Source: Fontivita pretiosa (GTDB lineage: Bacteria; Planctomycetota; Phycisphaerae; Tepidisphaerales; Tepidisphaeraceae). Taken from it: a DNA stretch of 64,000 nucleotides. The stretch lies in contig NZ_CP191258.1 of NCBI RefSeq assembly GCF_050410795.1, forward strand, positions 3,534,001 through 3,598,000, given 5' to 3'. The position numbers and the translations under genes were made by a program. Shown piece by piece: positions 36,174 to 45,392 of this stretch. How positions within the stretch are numbered: position 1 is the first letter of the stretch; every line of letters begins with the position of its first letter. The notes under the pieces are model-generated. The model was not told the DNA's origin, did no database searches, and saw only the letters and a program-made list of their open reading frames with translations.

Positions 36174-37481
36174 TCACAGCAGATACCTGGCCCGGCTGAC
36201 GGCCCATTGCACCAGCCGGTCGCGCATCGGGCGCTTGCGCCATTCGCTGAGGCTGATCCGCCGGGCGTAGAGCATGTCGTTGGCGAACAAAGCGTGCATC
36301 TGCTGGCCGAACTGGCGCGAGTGGATGATCGCCGACAGCTCCAGGTTGTACTCGATGCTGCGATAGTCGAGGTTGGCCGAACCGATCACCGTGATCGCGC
36401 CGTCGATGGTCATGGTCTTGGCGTGCAGCACGACGGTCTGGCGTTCGTAGATTTCCACGCCCGCCGACAGCAGCGTCTCGTAGAACGAGCGGGCGGCGAT
36501 GATCAGGGCATGCACGTCGCAGCGTGCCGGGAGCATGAGCTGCACCCGCACGCCGCGCCGGGCGGCGCGGCACAGTTCGGCAATCAGCTCGTCATCGGGC
36601 GCGAAGTAGGCCATCGTCATCTGGATGCTGTGCCTGGCATTGGCAAACAGCGATCGCAGCAGAGGCCTGAGCGGGCTGGACAGCGTCGGCACCGACGCCA
36701 GGATGCTCATCTGGTTGCCCGGGTCGCGCGGGGCGCCGTTGTGAATCGCCTCCAGGTTGTAGTTGAACTCGGCGGTTCGAATCCGCCCGCCGTGGGTCAC
36801 GTAATGCCAGCTCCTGGCAAAGGCGCGGAGAAAATAGCGGGCCATGGGTCCACGGATGCCGATGGCGTTGTCGCGCCAGAAGTCGCATTCGTCGGCGTCG
36901 CGCTGGTAGATCACCCAGGACCCGGCGTATTCGTGCCCGACATTCAGGCCGCCCAGGCCGGCAATTTCATCGTCGATCACCAGCAGCTTGCGATGGTCGC
37001 GGTTGAACGGCCGCCAACTGTAGCGGCACTCCCACGGATAGACGGGATGGAAGACCTCCAGGTGCACGCCGCTGCGCTGCATCTGCCGCAGCATCTGCCG
37101 ATCGGTGCCCAGCGAGCCGAACGAGTCATAGATGACATACACCTGCACGCCCTGAATCGCCTTGCGGCACAACAGCTCGGCGAAGGCGCGCCCCGTGTCG
37201 TCGTCGGCGAAGATGTAGACCTCCAGGCACACGCGTCGCCGGGCCTGCTCGATGGCACGATAGGCGGCGCGAAGCGCTTCGCCATCCTTGTAGAGCTGCA
37301 CCAGGGTTCCGTCGTCCAGGGGCACTGGATCGGGTACGATCCAGCCGTCGTCGTCGCTGCCTGGCGCGATGTTGATCCCCGCCGCCACCCCCGCGCTGCG
37401 CTCGTTCTGTTCGCGGGGACATTGCGCGGGCGGCGCGGCAGCATGCGCGTGCTCATCAGTCCGAGGCACGACCAGGTCCAT
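36174..37481 (-). CDS. Phospholipase D-type cardiolipin synthase
   Basis: A 435-residue member of the phospholipase D superfamily, probably joining two phosphatidylglycerols into cardiolipin. Two HKD motifs are present: the first as NRDHRKLLVIDDEIAGLGG, the second as LHAKTMTIDGAITVIGSANLD. The usual N-terminal transmembrane helices of ClsA are missing, which fits ClsB-like enzymes. The start is tentative: MDLVVPRTDEH begins an Ala/Pro-rich linker of about 60 residues before the first domain (VQLYKDGEALRAAYRAI). A long open frame continues upstream only as antisense to the phosphatase gene. It is divergent from that gene. Confidence 0.88.
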   Translation of the reverse strand: MDLVVPRTDEHAHAAAPPAQCPREQNERSAGVAAGINIAPGSDDDGWIVPDPVPLDDGTLVQLYKDGEALRAAYRAIEQARRRVCLEVYIFADDDTGRAFAELLCRKAIQGVQVYVIYDSFGSLGTDRQMLRQMQRSGVHLEVFHPVYPWECRYSWRPFNRDHRKLLVIDDEIAGLGGLNVGHEYAGSWVIYQRDADECDFWRDNAIGIRGPMARYFLRAFARSWHYVTHGGRIRTAEFNYNLEAIHNGAPRDPGNQMSILASVPTLSSPLRPLLRSLFANARHSIQMTMAYFAPDDELIAELCRAARRGVRVQLMLPARCDVHALIIAARSFYETLLSAGVEIYERQTVVLHAKTMTIDGAITVIGSANLDYRSIEYNLELSAIIHSRQFGQQMHALFANDMLYARRISLSEWRKRPMRDRLVQWAVSRARYLL

Positions 37482-37613
37482 TGCTGCATCATAAGCTGCC
37501 CGGTCGGGTTCTGTCAGGCCGGTTTCACCGTCTCGGTGTGCTGCGGGAAGCCCCGGCACAGCTTCCAGGTCGATCGGCTTGTCACAGATGCGGCCGGCGC
37601 CGATGATGTGGCC

Positions 37614-38393
37614 ATGCCCGATCCTTCGCTGCGGACATTGCTGGATGTGGCGATCGAGGCGGCGTATCTGGCGGGAAGGCGCACGCTGGCGTACTTCAAC
37701 ACCGACGTCGCCGTCGAGACCAAGGTCGATGACACGCCGGTGACCTGCGCCGACCGCCAGGCCGAGCAGGTCATCCGCGCGGTCATCGGTCGATACTTTC
37801 CGTCGCACTCGATCCTGGGAGAGGAATCCGGCGAGGCGCGCGGCGATCCGCGCTTCCGCTGGATCATCGATCCGATCGACGGGACCAAGTCGTTCATTCA
37901 CGGCGTGCCGCTGTATGCGGTGCTGATCGGACTGGAGATCGATCAGCGCCCCAGCCTCGGAGTGATCGACCTGCCGGCTCTGGACGAGATCGTCTACGCC
38001 GCCGCCGGGCTGGGCTGCCGCTGGAATGGTCGCGCCGCGACCGTCTCGAGCGTGGATCAACTTGAACAGGCGACCGTGCTGACCAGCAGCGTGCTGACGG
38101 CGATGCGGCGATCCGATGCTTATGAACGTCTGGCCGGGCGCGCCAGGCTCAACCGCACCTGGGGCGACGCCTATGGTTATGCGCTGGTCGCCACCGGCAG
38201 AGCCGAGATCATGCTCGATCCGGTGATCAATCCCTGGGACATCGCGCCGATGCTGCCGATCCTGAGCGAAGCGGGCGGGCGGTTCAGCGACTGGCAGGGC
38301 ACGGTCACGACCTGGGGCCCCGATGCGGTCGCCACCAACGCGGCCCTGTATGATCAGGTGATCGCCGTGCTGCGATCGGAACAGCGTCGTTGA
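37614..38393 (+). CDS. Inositol monophosphatase family phosphatase, HisN-like
   Basis: A 259-residue Mg-dependent sugar/inositol phosphatase. The metal-binding motifs are EESGEARGD, WIIDPIDGTKSFIHGVP and the C-terminal NPWDIAPMLPILSEAGG. The GTKSFIHGVPLYAVLIGL form is the one seen in HisN-type histidinol-phosphatases rather than SuhB, so a role in histidine synthesis is possible. The start lies at MPDPSLRTLL; the frame is open far upstream only as antisense to the cardiolipin synthase. It is followed by truA after one base, which suggests translational coupling. Confidence 0.88.
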   Translation: MPDPSLRTLLDVAIEAAYLAGRRTLAYFNTDVAVETKVDDTPVTCADRQAEQVIRAVIGRYFPSHSILGEESGEARGDPRFRWIIDPIDGTKSFIHGVPLYAVLIGLEIDQRPSLGVIDLPALDEIVYAAAGLGCRWNGRAATVSSVDQLEQATVLTSSVLTAMRRSDAYERLAGRARLNRTWGDAYGYALVATGRAEIMLDPVINPWDIAPMLPILSEAGGRFSDWQGTVTTWGPDAVATNAALYDQVIAVLRSEQRR

Positions 38394-38394
38394 C

Positions 38395-39228
38395 ATGCCG
38401 ACCCAGCGATACAAGCTGACGATCGCCTACCGCGGCACCAACTATCACGGCTGGCAGATGCAGCCGGCCAATGAGCTGTGGAAAGGCGAAACTCCTCCGC
38501 CGGGCGAGGGGATTCCGACGGTACAGGAAACGGTGACGCGCGCGATCGAATCGGTTGTGGGTCATCCTGTGGAGGTTGTCGGATCCTCGCGCACGGATTC
38601 CGGCGTGCACGCCAAGGGGCAGGTCGCCCACTTCGACACCGATCAGGTGCAGATTCCGATCCGCGGGCTGCGGATGGCGATCAACTCGCGTCTGCCGGCG
38701 GATATCCTGATCCGCAAGATCGAGCCGGTGCCCGAGACCTTCGACGCGATCAAGTCCACCATTTCCAAGAGATACCAGTATGCGATCTGGAACCATCCGG
38801 ATCGGCCGGTGTTTATGCCGGATCTGGTCTGGCACCGCTGGCGTTACCTGGACACCGAGGCGATGCGTGCCGCGGCGCAACTGCTGGTCGGCGAGCATGA
38901 TTTCGCCAGCTTCGCGCGTCCCGGGCATGGCCGGCAGCACACCGTGCGCACGGTCCACAGTTGCGATGTGCACTGGCGTCGCCCGATGATCGTCATCGGT
39001 ATCGAGGGCAGTGGCTTTCTGTGGAACATGGTGCGGATCATTGTCGGGACGCTGGTGGAAGTGGGAATCAAAAAGTATGAGCCGGATCACATCCGGCAGA
39101 TCCTGGAAGCGCGCAATCGCGAGGCCGCCGGGCCTACCGCGCCGCCCCAGGGACTTTATCTTCAATGGGTCAAAACTCATGCACTCGATGCTTCTGGTGT
39201 GTCTGCTTGCCCTGATCACGCTGTATAG
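38395..39228 (+). CDS. truA: tRNA pseudouridine(38-40) synthase
   Basis: Makes pseudouridine at positions 38-40 of tRNA anticodon arms. The 277-residue protein has the start YKLTIAYRGTNYHGWQ and the catalytic D68 in SSRTDSGVHAKGQVAHF, with the second-half motif GEHDFASFARPGHGR and SGFLWNMVRIIVGTLVEVG. An insertion of about fifteen residues (NELWKGETPPPGEG) lies before the first helix. The last 17 codons run into the next gene on a different frame, beyond the usual end (GLYLQWVKTH). It begins one base after the phosphatase stop. Confidence 0.96.
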   Translation: MPTQRYKLTIAYRGTNYHGWQMQPANELWKGETPPPGEGIPTVQETVTRAIESVVGHPVEVVGSSRTDSGVHAKGQVAHFDTDQVQIPIRGLRMAINSRLPADILIRKIEPVPETFDAIKSTISKRYQYAIWNHPDRPVFMPDLVWHRWRYLDTEAMRAAAQLLVGEHDFASFARPGHGRQHTVRTVHSCDVHWRRPMIVIGIEGSGFLWNMVRIIVGTLVEVGIKKYEPDHIRQILEARNREAAGPTAPPQGLYLQWVKTHALDASGVSACPDHAV

Positions 39229-41761
39229 CGTCTCGATGGCCCGGGCGGAGGATGCGGAGCTTTCCTGGCCGGCGATCACCCGGCAGTCGCGCCCGTGGAC
39301 GCGGTGGTGGTGGCCGGGCAACGCCGTCGATCCGCCCAACCTGACGCGCGAGCTGGAGCTGATGCAGCAGGCGGGGATCGGCGGCGTGGAGATCACGCCG
39401 ATCTACGGAGTCAATGGATACGAGCATCGCCAGATTCCCTTCCTCTCGCCGCAGTGGATCCAGATGCTTCAGCATGTCGCCGACGAGGGCAAACGGCTGG
39501 ACCTGGGCGTGGACATGGCCACGCGCACGGGCTGGCCATTCGGCGGGCCGATGGTCGGGCCGGAGTTTGTGGACAAGCTCGTGACGCGCGTCGATGGGCA
39601 GATCGGGTCCAAACCTTCGGGGATGAAGGTCAAGCGTGCGGCGCCCGGCGGAGAGGGGATGGTGCTCAATCCCTACTCGCTGCGGGGTATCCAACACTAC
39701 CTCAAATCGTTCGATCATCTGCCGCGCGGCATCGTGCGGGCGCAGTTTCACGATTCGTTCGAGTATGCAGGCAACTGGTGTGACGAGCTGCCGGATCGCT
39801 TTGAGCAGATGCACGGATACGACCTGCGCGACCACGTGGCCGAGTTCTTCGGGCAGGGCGATCCGGACGCCGTCGCGCGCGTCAAGTCCGACTATCGTCA
39901 GACCCTGGCCGCCATGCACCTGGATTACATCAACGCCTGGGTCAGGTGGTGCCACGAACATGGCTATCTGGCCCGCAACCAGGCGCACGGCGCGCCGGGA
40001 AACCTGCTGGACCTGTACGCGGCGGCGGACATCCCCGAGACCGAGACGTTCGGCTCCACGCCGTTTTCCATCCCCGGCTTCCGTCGCATCCCCGAAGACA
40101 CCGACGGCAAGAATCAGCCCAACCCGATCATCAGCCAATTCGCCTCGTCGGCGGCGCACGTGGCCGGCAGACAACTGGCCAGTTGCGAGACCCTGACCTG
40201 GCTGCGCGAGCACTTCAAGATTTCACTGGCGATGGCCAAGCCGGAGATCGACCAGATGTTCCTGGCCGGCATCAACCACGTGATCTACCACGGCACGTGC
40301 TATTCCCCGCAGGATGCCCCCTGGCCGGGGTGGTTGTTCTATGCCTCCAGCGAGATCAATCCGCGCGATCCGCTGTGGCGAGACCTGCCGTTGATGAATG
40401 CTTACATCGCCCGCTGCCAGGCGATTCTTCAGTCCGGGCAGCCGGACAACGACCTGCTGCTGTACTGGCCGGTATACGACAACTGGCACGACCCGGAGAA
40501 GCTCGAGCAGCGGTTTACGGTTCATGGCGACCAGTGGCTGTCTGGCCGGCCATTTGAGCAGGCATCACGGGAGCTGACCCGGCTGGGTTGCGGTCACGAT
40601 TACATCTCCGATGACCAAATCGCCCAATGCACCAACGATGGCGATGCGATCAAAGCGCCCGGCGGGGTGCGATATCGCGCGCTGCTGCTGCCCAGGGTCC
40701 GGAAGATCCCGCCTCAGACCATGCAGAAGATTCTCGAGCTTGCCCGGGGCGGGGCGACCGTGCTGGTTCAGGGCGCGCTTCCGCAGGACGTGCCGGGCCT
40801 GGGAAGGCTCGAGCAGCGCCGGACGGAACTGAAACGGTTGGGCGAGGCACTGATGGGCAGCGGGCGTGTGGTGGTAGACGATTCGATCGACTCGCTGGTC
40901 AGTGCTGTGAAGGCGCGATGCGAAAGGTTTGTCGGCGATGGCGTGGGGATGATTCGTCGCACGCACGAGCAGGGCCATCACTACTTCATCGCCAGCCTGG
41001 GCAGGCGAGAGGTTGACCAGTGGGTGCGGTTGGCCGTGGCCTGCGAGTCGGTGGCGATCATGGATCCGATGACTGGCCGGGCGGGTCTGGCGGCGAGCAG
41101 AAAGCGCGACGGGGCGACCGAGGTCTATCTTCAGATCGAGCCGGGACAGTCCCTGATCCTGCGGACTTTTGCCACAGGAAAGGTGAAGGGCCAGCCCTGG
41201 CGCTACACACGTGCCGCCGGGGGACCGATCCTGTTGACCGGGCGGTGGCACATCGAGTTCATCGATGGCGGGCCGAGCCTGCCGCAGGCGATCGACACCG
41301 ACCGGCTGGCGTCATGGACGGATCTGGGCGACGAGCAGGCCAGGCGCTTTGCCGGCACGGCACGGTATCGGATCGAGTTTGACAGGCCCGCGACGCCGCG
41401 CCCGGTGGATGGCTGGGCGCTGGATCTGGGCGACGTTCGCGAAAGCGCGCGGGTGAAGCTCAACGGCAGGCCGATCGGCGCCGCCTGGGCTGTTCCGTTC
41501 CGCGTGTCGTTCGACGCCGCCGAGCTGCGTGATGCCGGCAATGTTCTGGAGATCGAGGTGACCAACCTCGCCGCCAATCGAATCCGTGATCTGGATCTGC
41601 GGGGGGTGCAGTGGCGGATCTTCAAGGAGATCAACTTCGTGAACATCAACTACAAGCCGTTCGATGCCAGCAAGTGGGACCCTGTGCCGTCGGGTCTGCT
41701 GGGGCCGGTCAAGCTGGTTCCGCTTCAACACCTGGAACTGGCTGACGGCGATCGTAGTTGA
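39179..41761 (+). CDS. Exported GH106-like glycoside hydrolase (putative alpha-L-rhamnosidase)
   Basis: An 860-residue exported protein. A signal peptide (LLVCLLALITLYSVSMARA) ends near residue 25. The hallmark RPWTRWWWPGNAVDPPNL, then QQAGIGGVEITPIYGVNGYE, is that of glycosyl hydrolase family 106 (PF17132), whose studied members cut alpha-L-rhamnosides. A distal jelly-roll segment (SARVKLNGRPIGAAW) ends the protein. The ATG chosen overlaps the last 50 bases of truA; a second ATG three codons later is equally good. It probably acts in the periplasm on pectin- or plant/algal-type glycans. The substrate is not certain. Confidence 0.85.
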   Translation: MHSMLLVCLLALITLYSVSMARAEDAELSWPAITRQSRPWTRWWWPGNAVDPPNLTRELELMQQAGIGGVEITPIYGVNGYEHRQIPFLSPQWIQMLQHVADEGKRLDLGVDMATRTGWPFGGPMVGPEFVDKLVTRVDGQIGSKPSGMKVKRAAPGGEGMVLNPYSLRGIQHYLKSFDHLPRGIVRAQFHDSFEYAGNWCDELPDRFEQMHGYDLRDHVAEFFGQGDPDAVARVKSDYRQTLAAMHLDYINAWVRWCHEHGYLARNQAHGAPGNLLDLYAAADIPETETFGSTPFSIPGFRRIPEDTDGKNQPNPIISQFASSAAHVAGRQLASCETLTWLREHFKISLAMAKPEIDQMFLAGINHVIYHGTCYSPQDAPWPGWLFYASSEINPRDPLWRDLPLMNAYIARCQAILQSGQPDNDLLLYWPVYDNWHDPEKLEQRFTVHGDQWLSGRPFEQASRELTRLGCGHDYISDDQIAQCTNDGDAIKAPGGVRYRALLLPRVRKIPPQTMQKILELARGGATVLVQGALPQDVPGLGRLEQRRTELKRLGEALMGSGRVVVDDSIDSLVSAVKARCERFVGDGVGMIRRTHEQGHHYFIASLGRREVDQWVRLAVACESVAIMDPMTGRAGLAASRKRDGATEVYLQIEPGQSLILRTFATGKVKGQPWRYTRAAGGPILLTGRWHIEFIDGGPSLPQAIDTDRLASWTDLGDEQARRFAGTARYRIEFDRPATPRPVDGWALDLGDVRESARVKLNGRPIGAAWAVPFRVSFDAAELRDAGNVLEIEVTNLAANRIRDLDLRGVQWRIFKEINFVNINYKPFDASKWDPVPSGLLGPVKLVPLQHLELADGDRS

Positions 41762-41816
41762 ACGCAGTGCGAGGGGTCGGGATTCAAGACCGGGGATCGA
41801 CTACCGAGGTGTTCAC

Positions 41817-42185
41817 GTGCGATGGCTGCTGCATGGTAATGTCACTGGAGCGGTTGGCGAGGCGCTGCGGCGACACGGGCATATCGCCAACGTCCCCGCG
41901 GAAGTGGGCATTGATCCGAACCTGCCGCCGACGGAACTGCTGCGACTGGCTCACCAGAAACAGTTGGACATCATCACCGCCGATGCCGATCTGGCCAACG
42001 CGCCGTTCGCCAACCGGATCCGCTTCGGGCGGTCGATTGTGTTTCTTCAGCTCAAGGGCGAGGATGTGGAGCAGGATGATGCGATCGATCGGCTTTTCGA
42101 GCGTTACAAGCGGCTGACGCCCGGGCGGTTGTATACCGTGACCGCCACGCGGGTGAAGGTGCGGCAGCTTCCCGGCGCGGGCTGA
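41817..42185 (+). CDS. DUF5615 / Mut7-C-like PIN-related protein
   Basis: A 122-residue protein resembling the DUF5615/Mut7-C group of PIN-like proteins: a first-strand start (WLLHGNVTGAVGEALRRHGH), a middle acidic region (DIITADADLANAPF) with the usual D-A-D-L pattern, and SIVFLQLKGEDVEQDDAIDRL. The typical D-E-N-L-P start of the family is replaced by H-G-N-V-T, so one metal ligand may be missing. The start is a GTG, chosen at the first family residue; no ribosome-binding site is evident. Related proteins are often toxins, but no antitoxin gene is adjacent. Confidence 0.7.
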   Translation: MRWLLHGNVTGAVGEALRRHGHIANVPAEVGIDPNLPPTELLRLAHQKQLDIITADADLANAPFANRIRFGRSIVFLQLKGEDVEQDDAIDRLFERYKRLTPGRLYTVTATRVKVRQLPGAG

Positions 42186-42254
42186 GGCTGCGGCGGCAGG
42201 CTTCGGCGGACGCTTGATTCTTCGAGGTTCATCCCTCATTCTTGCTGCTTAACT

Positions 42255-43157
42255 ATGTCTCTGCTGGTTACCGGATCCATCGGCATCGATACGGTCGAGA
42301 CCCCGTTCGGCAGGCGTGAAGACGTGATCGGCGGCAGCGCGGTCTACTTCGCCTACGCCGCGTCGTTTTTCACGCCCGTGCGGCTGGTCGGCGTGGTGGG
42401 CGAAGACTGCCCGCGCACCGTCTTCGAGCTTTTCAAGGGTCGCGATGTGGACATCAGCGGCGTGGAAGTGCGAAAGGGCAGCAAGACCTTCCGCTGGCAG
42501 GGCAGCTACCTGAAGGACATCAATGAAGCCGTCACCGTCAAGGTGGACTTGAATGTCCTGGCCGAACGCGCGCCCAGGATCCCGCAGGGCTTCTGCGACA
42601 GCAAGTACGTGTTTCTGGCCAACACGCACCCGGTGCTCCAGCAGGAGATGATCCACTCGCTCAACGGCGCGCGGCTGATCGTCGCCGATACGATGAACCT
42701 GTGGATTCAGACCGAGCGGAAGGAGCTGTGCAAGCTGCTGGGTCGGATTCACGGGCTGGTGCTCAACGACGGCGAGGCGCGATTACTGACCGAGCAGAAA
42801 AACCTGATCCAGGCGGCGCGGGATGTGCTGAAGATGGGCCCGAAGTTCGTGGTGATCAAAAAGGGCGAGCACGGCTGCCTGATGTGCAGCGACCGCGACA
42901 CGTTTGTGTTGCCGGCGTTTCCGGCGGACAGGGTCGTCGATCCCACCGGCGCCGGCGACAGCTTCGCTGGCGGGATGATGGGCTATCTGGCCACACAGGG
43001 CAGCTTCTCAGCCTCGACAATCAAACGGGCTCTGGCCTTCGGGACCGTGCTGGCCAGCTTCACGATCTCCGACTTTTCCCTGGGCGGCTTGCAGTCCATC
43101 ACCCGCGAGGACATTGACGAGCGCTGGAACCAGTACAAGCAGGCGATGAGTTTCTGA
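42255..43157 (+). CDS. PfkB family carbohydrate kinase
   Basis: A 300-residue cytoplasmic sugar or nucleoside kinase. It starts at LLVTGSIGIDTVETPFGR, has the substrate-side GGSAVYFAYAASFFTPVRLVGVVG and the catalytic and anion-hole DPTGAGDSFAGGMMGYL near residue 235. The KTFRWQGSYLKDINEAVTV segment is the kind seen in ribokinase-like enzymes of unknown specificity. It overlaps the last base of thpR (TGATG), so the two genes are coupled. The substrate cannot be assigned. Confidence 0.9.
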   Translation: MSLLVTGSIGIDTVETPFGRREDVIGGSAVYFAYAASFFTPVRLVGVVGEDCPRTVFELFKGRDVDISGVEVRKGSKTFRWQGSYLKDINEAVTVKVDLNVLAERAPRIPQGFCDSKYVFLANTHPVLQQEMIHSLNGARLIVADTMNLWIQTERKELCKLLGRIHGLVLNDGEARLLTEQKNLIQAARDVLKMGPKFVVIKKGEHGCLMCSDRDTFVLPAFPADRVVDPTGAGDSFAGGMMGYLATQGSFSASTIKRALAFGTVLASFTISDFSLGGLQSITREDIDERWNQYKQAMSF

Positions 43158-43711
43158 TGCGGCTGTTCATCGCGATCGAGTTGCCCCCGGAAGTCCGTCA
43201 ACACCTGCTGCGCGTCGGGCAGAGTCTGAAGTCTCAGATCGGCAAGGCCTCGTTCACGCGCGAGCAGAACCTGCACATCACGCTCAAGTTCCTGGGAGAA
43301 GTGGAAGACAGGCGGGTGGCGAAGCTCACGGAGTCGCTGTCGCTGGTGCGAGCCGGGGGGACGATCGAGATCTTCGCCCGGAAGATCGAGTGTTTTCCCG
43401 AACGCGGGCCGGTGCGGATCGTGGCGGCCGGCTTTGGGGGCGATCTGGAAGCCATCGGCGGCCTGCATCGGGCGATTGAGCAGCGCTGCCAGCATCTGGG
43501 CTTCGAGCGCGAGACGCGCGCCTATCGGCCACATGTCACGCTGGCGCGTGCCCGCCCGACTTTGCCGCCCGAGGCGCGACAGCACGCCGAGGCTTTGACG
43601 TCGGCTCTGTTCCCCGGCCCCAGGCTTCAGGTGGCCAGGTTCGTGCTGATGGAGAGTCATCTGCACCCCGAGGGGTCGCGATACGTTCCCTTGGCGCACT
43701 TTCAAGTCTGA
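43157..43711 (+). CDS. thpR: RNA 2',3'-cyclic phosphodiesterase (2H family)
   Basis: A 184-residue member of the 2H phosphoesterase/LigT family (ThpR), which opens 2',3'-cyclic phosphates at RNA ends. Both H-x-T motifs are present: HITLKFLGEVEDRR near residue 43 and HVTLARAR near residue 130. The start RLFIAIELPPEVRQHLL and the ARLLxLMESHLHPEGSRYVPL-type end match the family in length. It begins at the stop of the sugar kinase (TGATG). The biological substrate in bacteria is still unclear. Confidence 0.93.
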   Translation: MRLFIAIELPPEVRQHLLRVGQSLKSQIGKASFTREQNLHITLKFLGEVEDRRVAKLTESLSLVRAGGTIEIFARKIECFPERGPVRIVAAGFGGDLEAIGGLHRAIEQRCQHLGFERETRAYRPHVTLARARPTLPPEARQHAEALTSALFPGPRLQVARFVLMESHLHPEGSRYVPLAHFQV

Positions 43712-43799
43712 GCAAGCCGATCACAGGTTGCAAGTGATGTTGCGGGGCGGCGTTGCGTGCGAGCCGGGGCGATACCCGAACATTTCCTGAATTTCTGCT

Positions 43800-43827
43800 T
43801 GCCTTTCGGACGATCGTTATTAGCATA
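43800..43827 (+). promoter_or_regulatory. Putative recA promoter
   Basis: TTGCCT (43800-43805) and TAGCAT (43822-43827) are spaced by 16 bases in an AT-rich patch of otherwise GC-rich DNA. The predicted start lies near 43834, about 260 bases before recA. ATCCGTACAAACACTGAACA follows directly and is a possible operator site, but it does not clearly match the inverted repeat at lexA. Confidence 0.45.
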
Positions 43828-44094
43828 TCCGTACAAACACTGAACAGGGACGGTGGGTGGCTTCCGTCGAGTTCAGTTGCGGGTGTGCGGGAAGACATGG
43901 ACTGCTTCCCGGCCGAAACGAGCGACCCAAGCTCCAGCGAGCGATCCAAGCTCCTGCTCAGCTTCGGCCCATCGAGCACAGCCCGCCCCAAGCCACCGTT
44001 TCGCAGGCGCCCGGCGGATCCTGATCCGCTTCCGGGGCGAGCCTGGCACGCCGGCTGACCAGCATACCCGGCGTGATCTGGAAAGGAGCCACTC
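43828..44094 (+). other. Long untranslated leader of recA
   Basis: About 265 bases without a supportable gene. A reading frame of 101 codons crosses it but has Ser/Pro/Arg-rich, non-protein-like composition. Small hairpins are possible (GGATC-CT-GATCC near 44018-44029). The only strong signal is the ribosome-binding site AAAGGAG before the recA GTG. Confidence 0.5.
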
Positions 44095-45279
44095 GTGGCC
44101 AAGTCCCTCGACAAGTCGGACACGCGCAAGGAGTCTGTCTCGACCGCAACGCCCGCCGGTAAGGAGCCGGTGCAGCGGGCTATTCCCGCCGGCGGAAACG
44201 GCGCGGCCGCCAAACCCGTTCCCGCTGTTGCCCCACGCGACCCGGCGCGCGAATCGGCCCTGAGCCGCGCCGTCCAGCAAATCGAAAAACAGTTCGGCAA
44301 AGGCGCCGTGATGAAGCTCGACGGCGACAAGCCGGTCGCCATCGACGGTATCCCCTCCGGCAGTTTGAGCCTGGACATCGCTTTGGGCGGCTACGGCATC
44401 CCCCGCGGGCGCGTGATCGAGGTCTTCGGCCCGGAATCCAGCGGCAAAACCACCCTCACCCTGCACATCATCGCCAACGCCCAGAAGATGGGGGGCGTGG
44501 CGGCGTTCATCGACGCCGAGCACGCGCTGGACCCATCCTGGGCCAAGCGGCTGGGCGTGAAGCTCGACGACCTGCTGGTCAGCCAGCCGGACACGGGCGA
44601 ACAGGCACTGGAAATCTGCGAACTGCTGGTTCGCTCCAATGCGGTTGATGTGATCGTGATCGACTCGGTGGCCGCCCTGATCCCGCGGGCGGAGATCGAA
44701 GGGGAAATGGGCGACTCGCACGTGGGCTTGCAGGCCAGGCTCATGAGCCAGGCGCTGCGCAAGCTCACCGGAGCAATCTCCCGCAGCAAATGCACCGTCA
44801 TCTTCATTAACCAGATCCGCGAGAAGATCGGCGTGATGTTCGGCAATCCCGAGACGACGCCCGGCGGGCGGGCGCTGAAGTTCTACGCCTCCGTCCGCAT
44901 CGATGTCCGCCGCACACAGACCATCAAGGAAGGCGAGGTTTCGGTGGGCGCGCGCACGCGCGCCCGCGTGGTCAAGAACAAGATCGCTCCGCCCTTCAGG
45001 GATGCCGAGTTCGACATCATGTTCGACCGCGGCATCAGCTATGAGGGAGACCTGCTGGACCTGGCGGTCCTCGGCAACATTGTTGAAAAGAGCGGCGCGT
45101 GGTTTACGTACAAGGGCACTCGGCTCGGGCAGGGACGCGAAAACGCCAAGCAGTTCCTGTTCGACAACAAGGACCTGGCCGAAGAGATTCGCGTTCAGAT
45201 CCTCAAGAGCAAGGGGCTTGTGGACGCCAAGCGCGCGATGGAGTCTGCGGCGACGGGAGCGGACGAGCTGGCGGTGTAG
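44095..45279 (+). CDS. recA: Recombinase A
   Basis: Strand-exchange ATPase and SOS co-protease. The 394-residue protein has Walker A (GPESSGKTT, around residue 110-119), the QIEKQFGKGAVMKL start of the core, MAW-type loops L1 (EIEGEMGDSHVGLQARLMSQ) and L2 (INQIREKIGVMFGNPETTPGG). The core starts at residue 61, so there is an N-terminal extension of about 45 residues, Ala/Pro/Lys-rich and probably disordered. The GTG start has AAAGGAG eight bases upstream. LexA, also in this window, is its expected partner. Confidence 0.98.
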   Translation: MAKSLDKSDTRKESVSTATPAGKEPVQRAIPAGGNGAAAKPVPAVAPRDPARESALSRAVQQIEKQFGKGAVMKLDGDKPVAIDGIPSGSLSLDIALGGYGIPRGRVIEVFGPESSGKTTLTLHIIANAQKMGGVAAFIDAEHALDPSWAKRLGVKLDDLLVSQPDTGEQALEICELLVRSNAVDVIVIDSVAALIPRAEIEGEMGDSHVGLQARLMSQALRKLTGAISRSKCTVIFINQIREKIGVMFGNPETTPGGRALKFYASVRIDVRRTQTIKEGEVSVGARTRARVVKNKIAPPFRDAEFDIMFDRGISYEGDLLDLAVLGNIVEKSGAWFTYKGTRLGQGRENAKQFLFDNKDLAEEIRVQILKSKGLVDAKRAMESAATGADELAV

Positions 45280-45287
45280 ACCGCAAT

Positions 45288-45361
45288 GGGATGATGGGCA
45301 GGTGTGAGGCGGCGGCGTTCGCAAGGTGTCGCGCCGCAGCTCAACATCTGACCATCATCCC
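45288..45361 (+). terminator. Possible terminator-like structure after recA
   Basis: A 10-bp stem (GGGATGATGG with CCATCATCCC) encloses an internal GC-rich hairpin (GGCGGCG...CGCCGC). It lies nine bases after the recA stop, but no T-run follows, so it may stabilise the 3' end or act with Rho instead of being a classical terminator. Confidence 0.45.
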
Positions 45362-45392
45362 CTGATGCGAGCTGGATCGCGGCCGCAGAAGT

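Noticed and set aside
36207..37613. Long upstream extension of the HisN-like phosphatase frame
   Set aside because: It is antisense to the cardiolipin synthase; family similarity begins only at 37614.
43753..44058. 101-codon frame in the recA leader
   Set aside because: Ser/Pro/Arg-rich, no ribosome-binding site, and it overlaps the likely promoter region.
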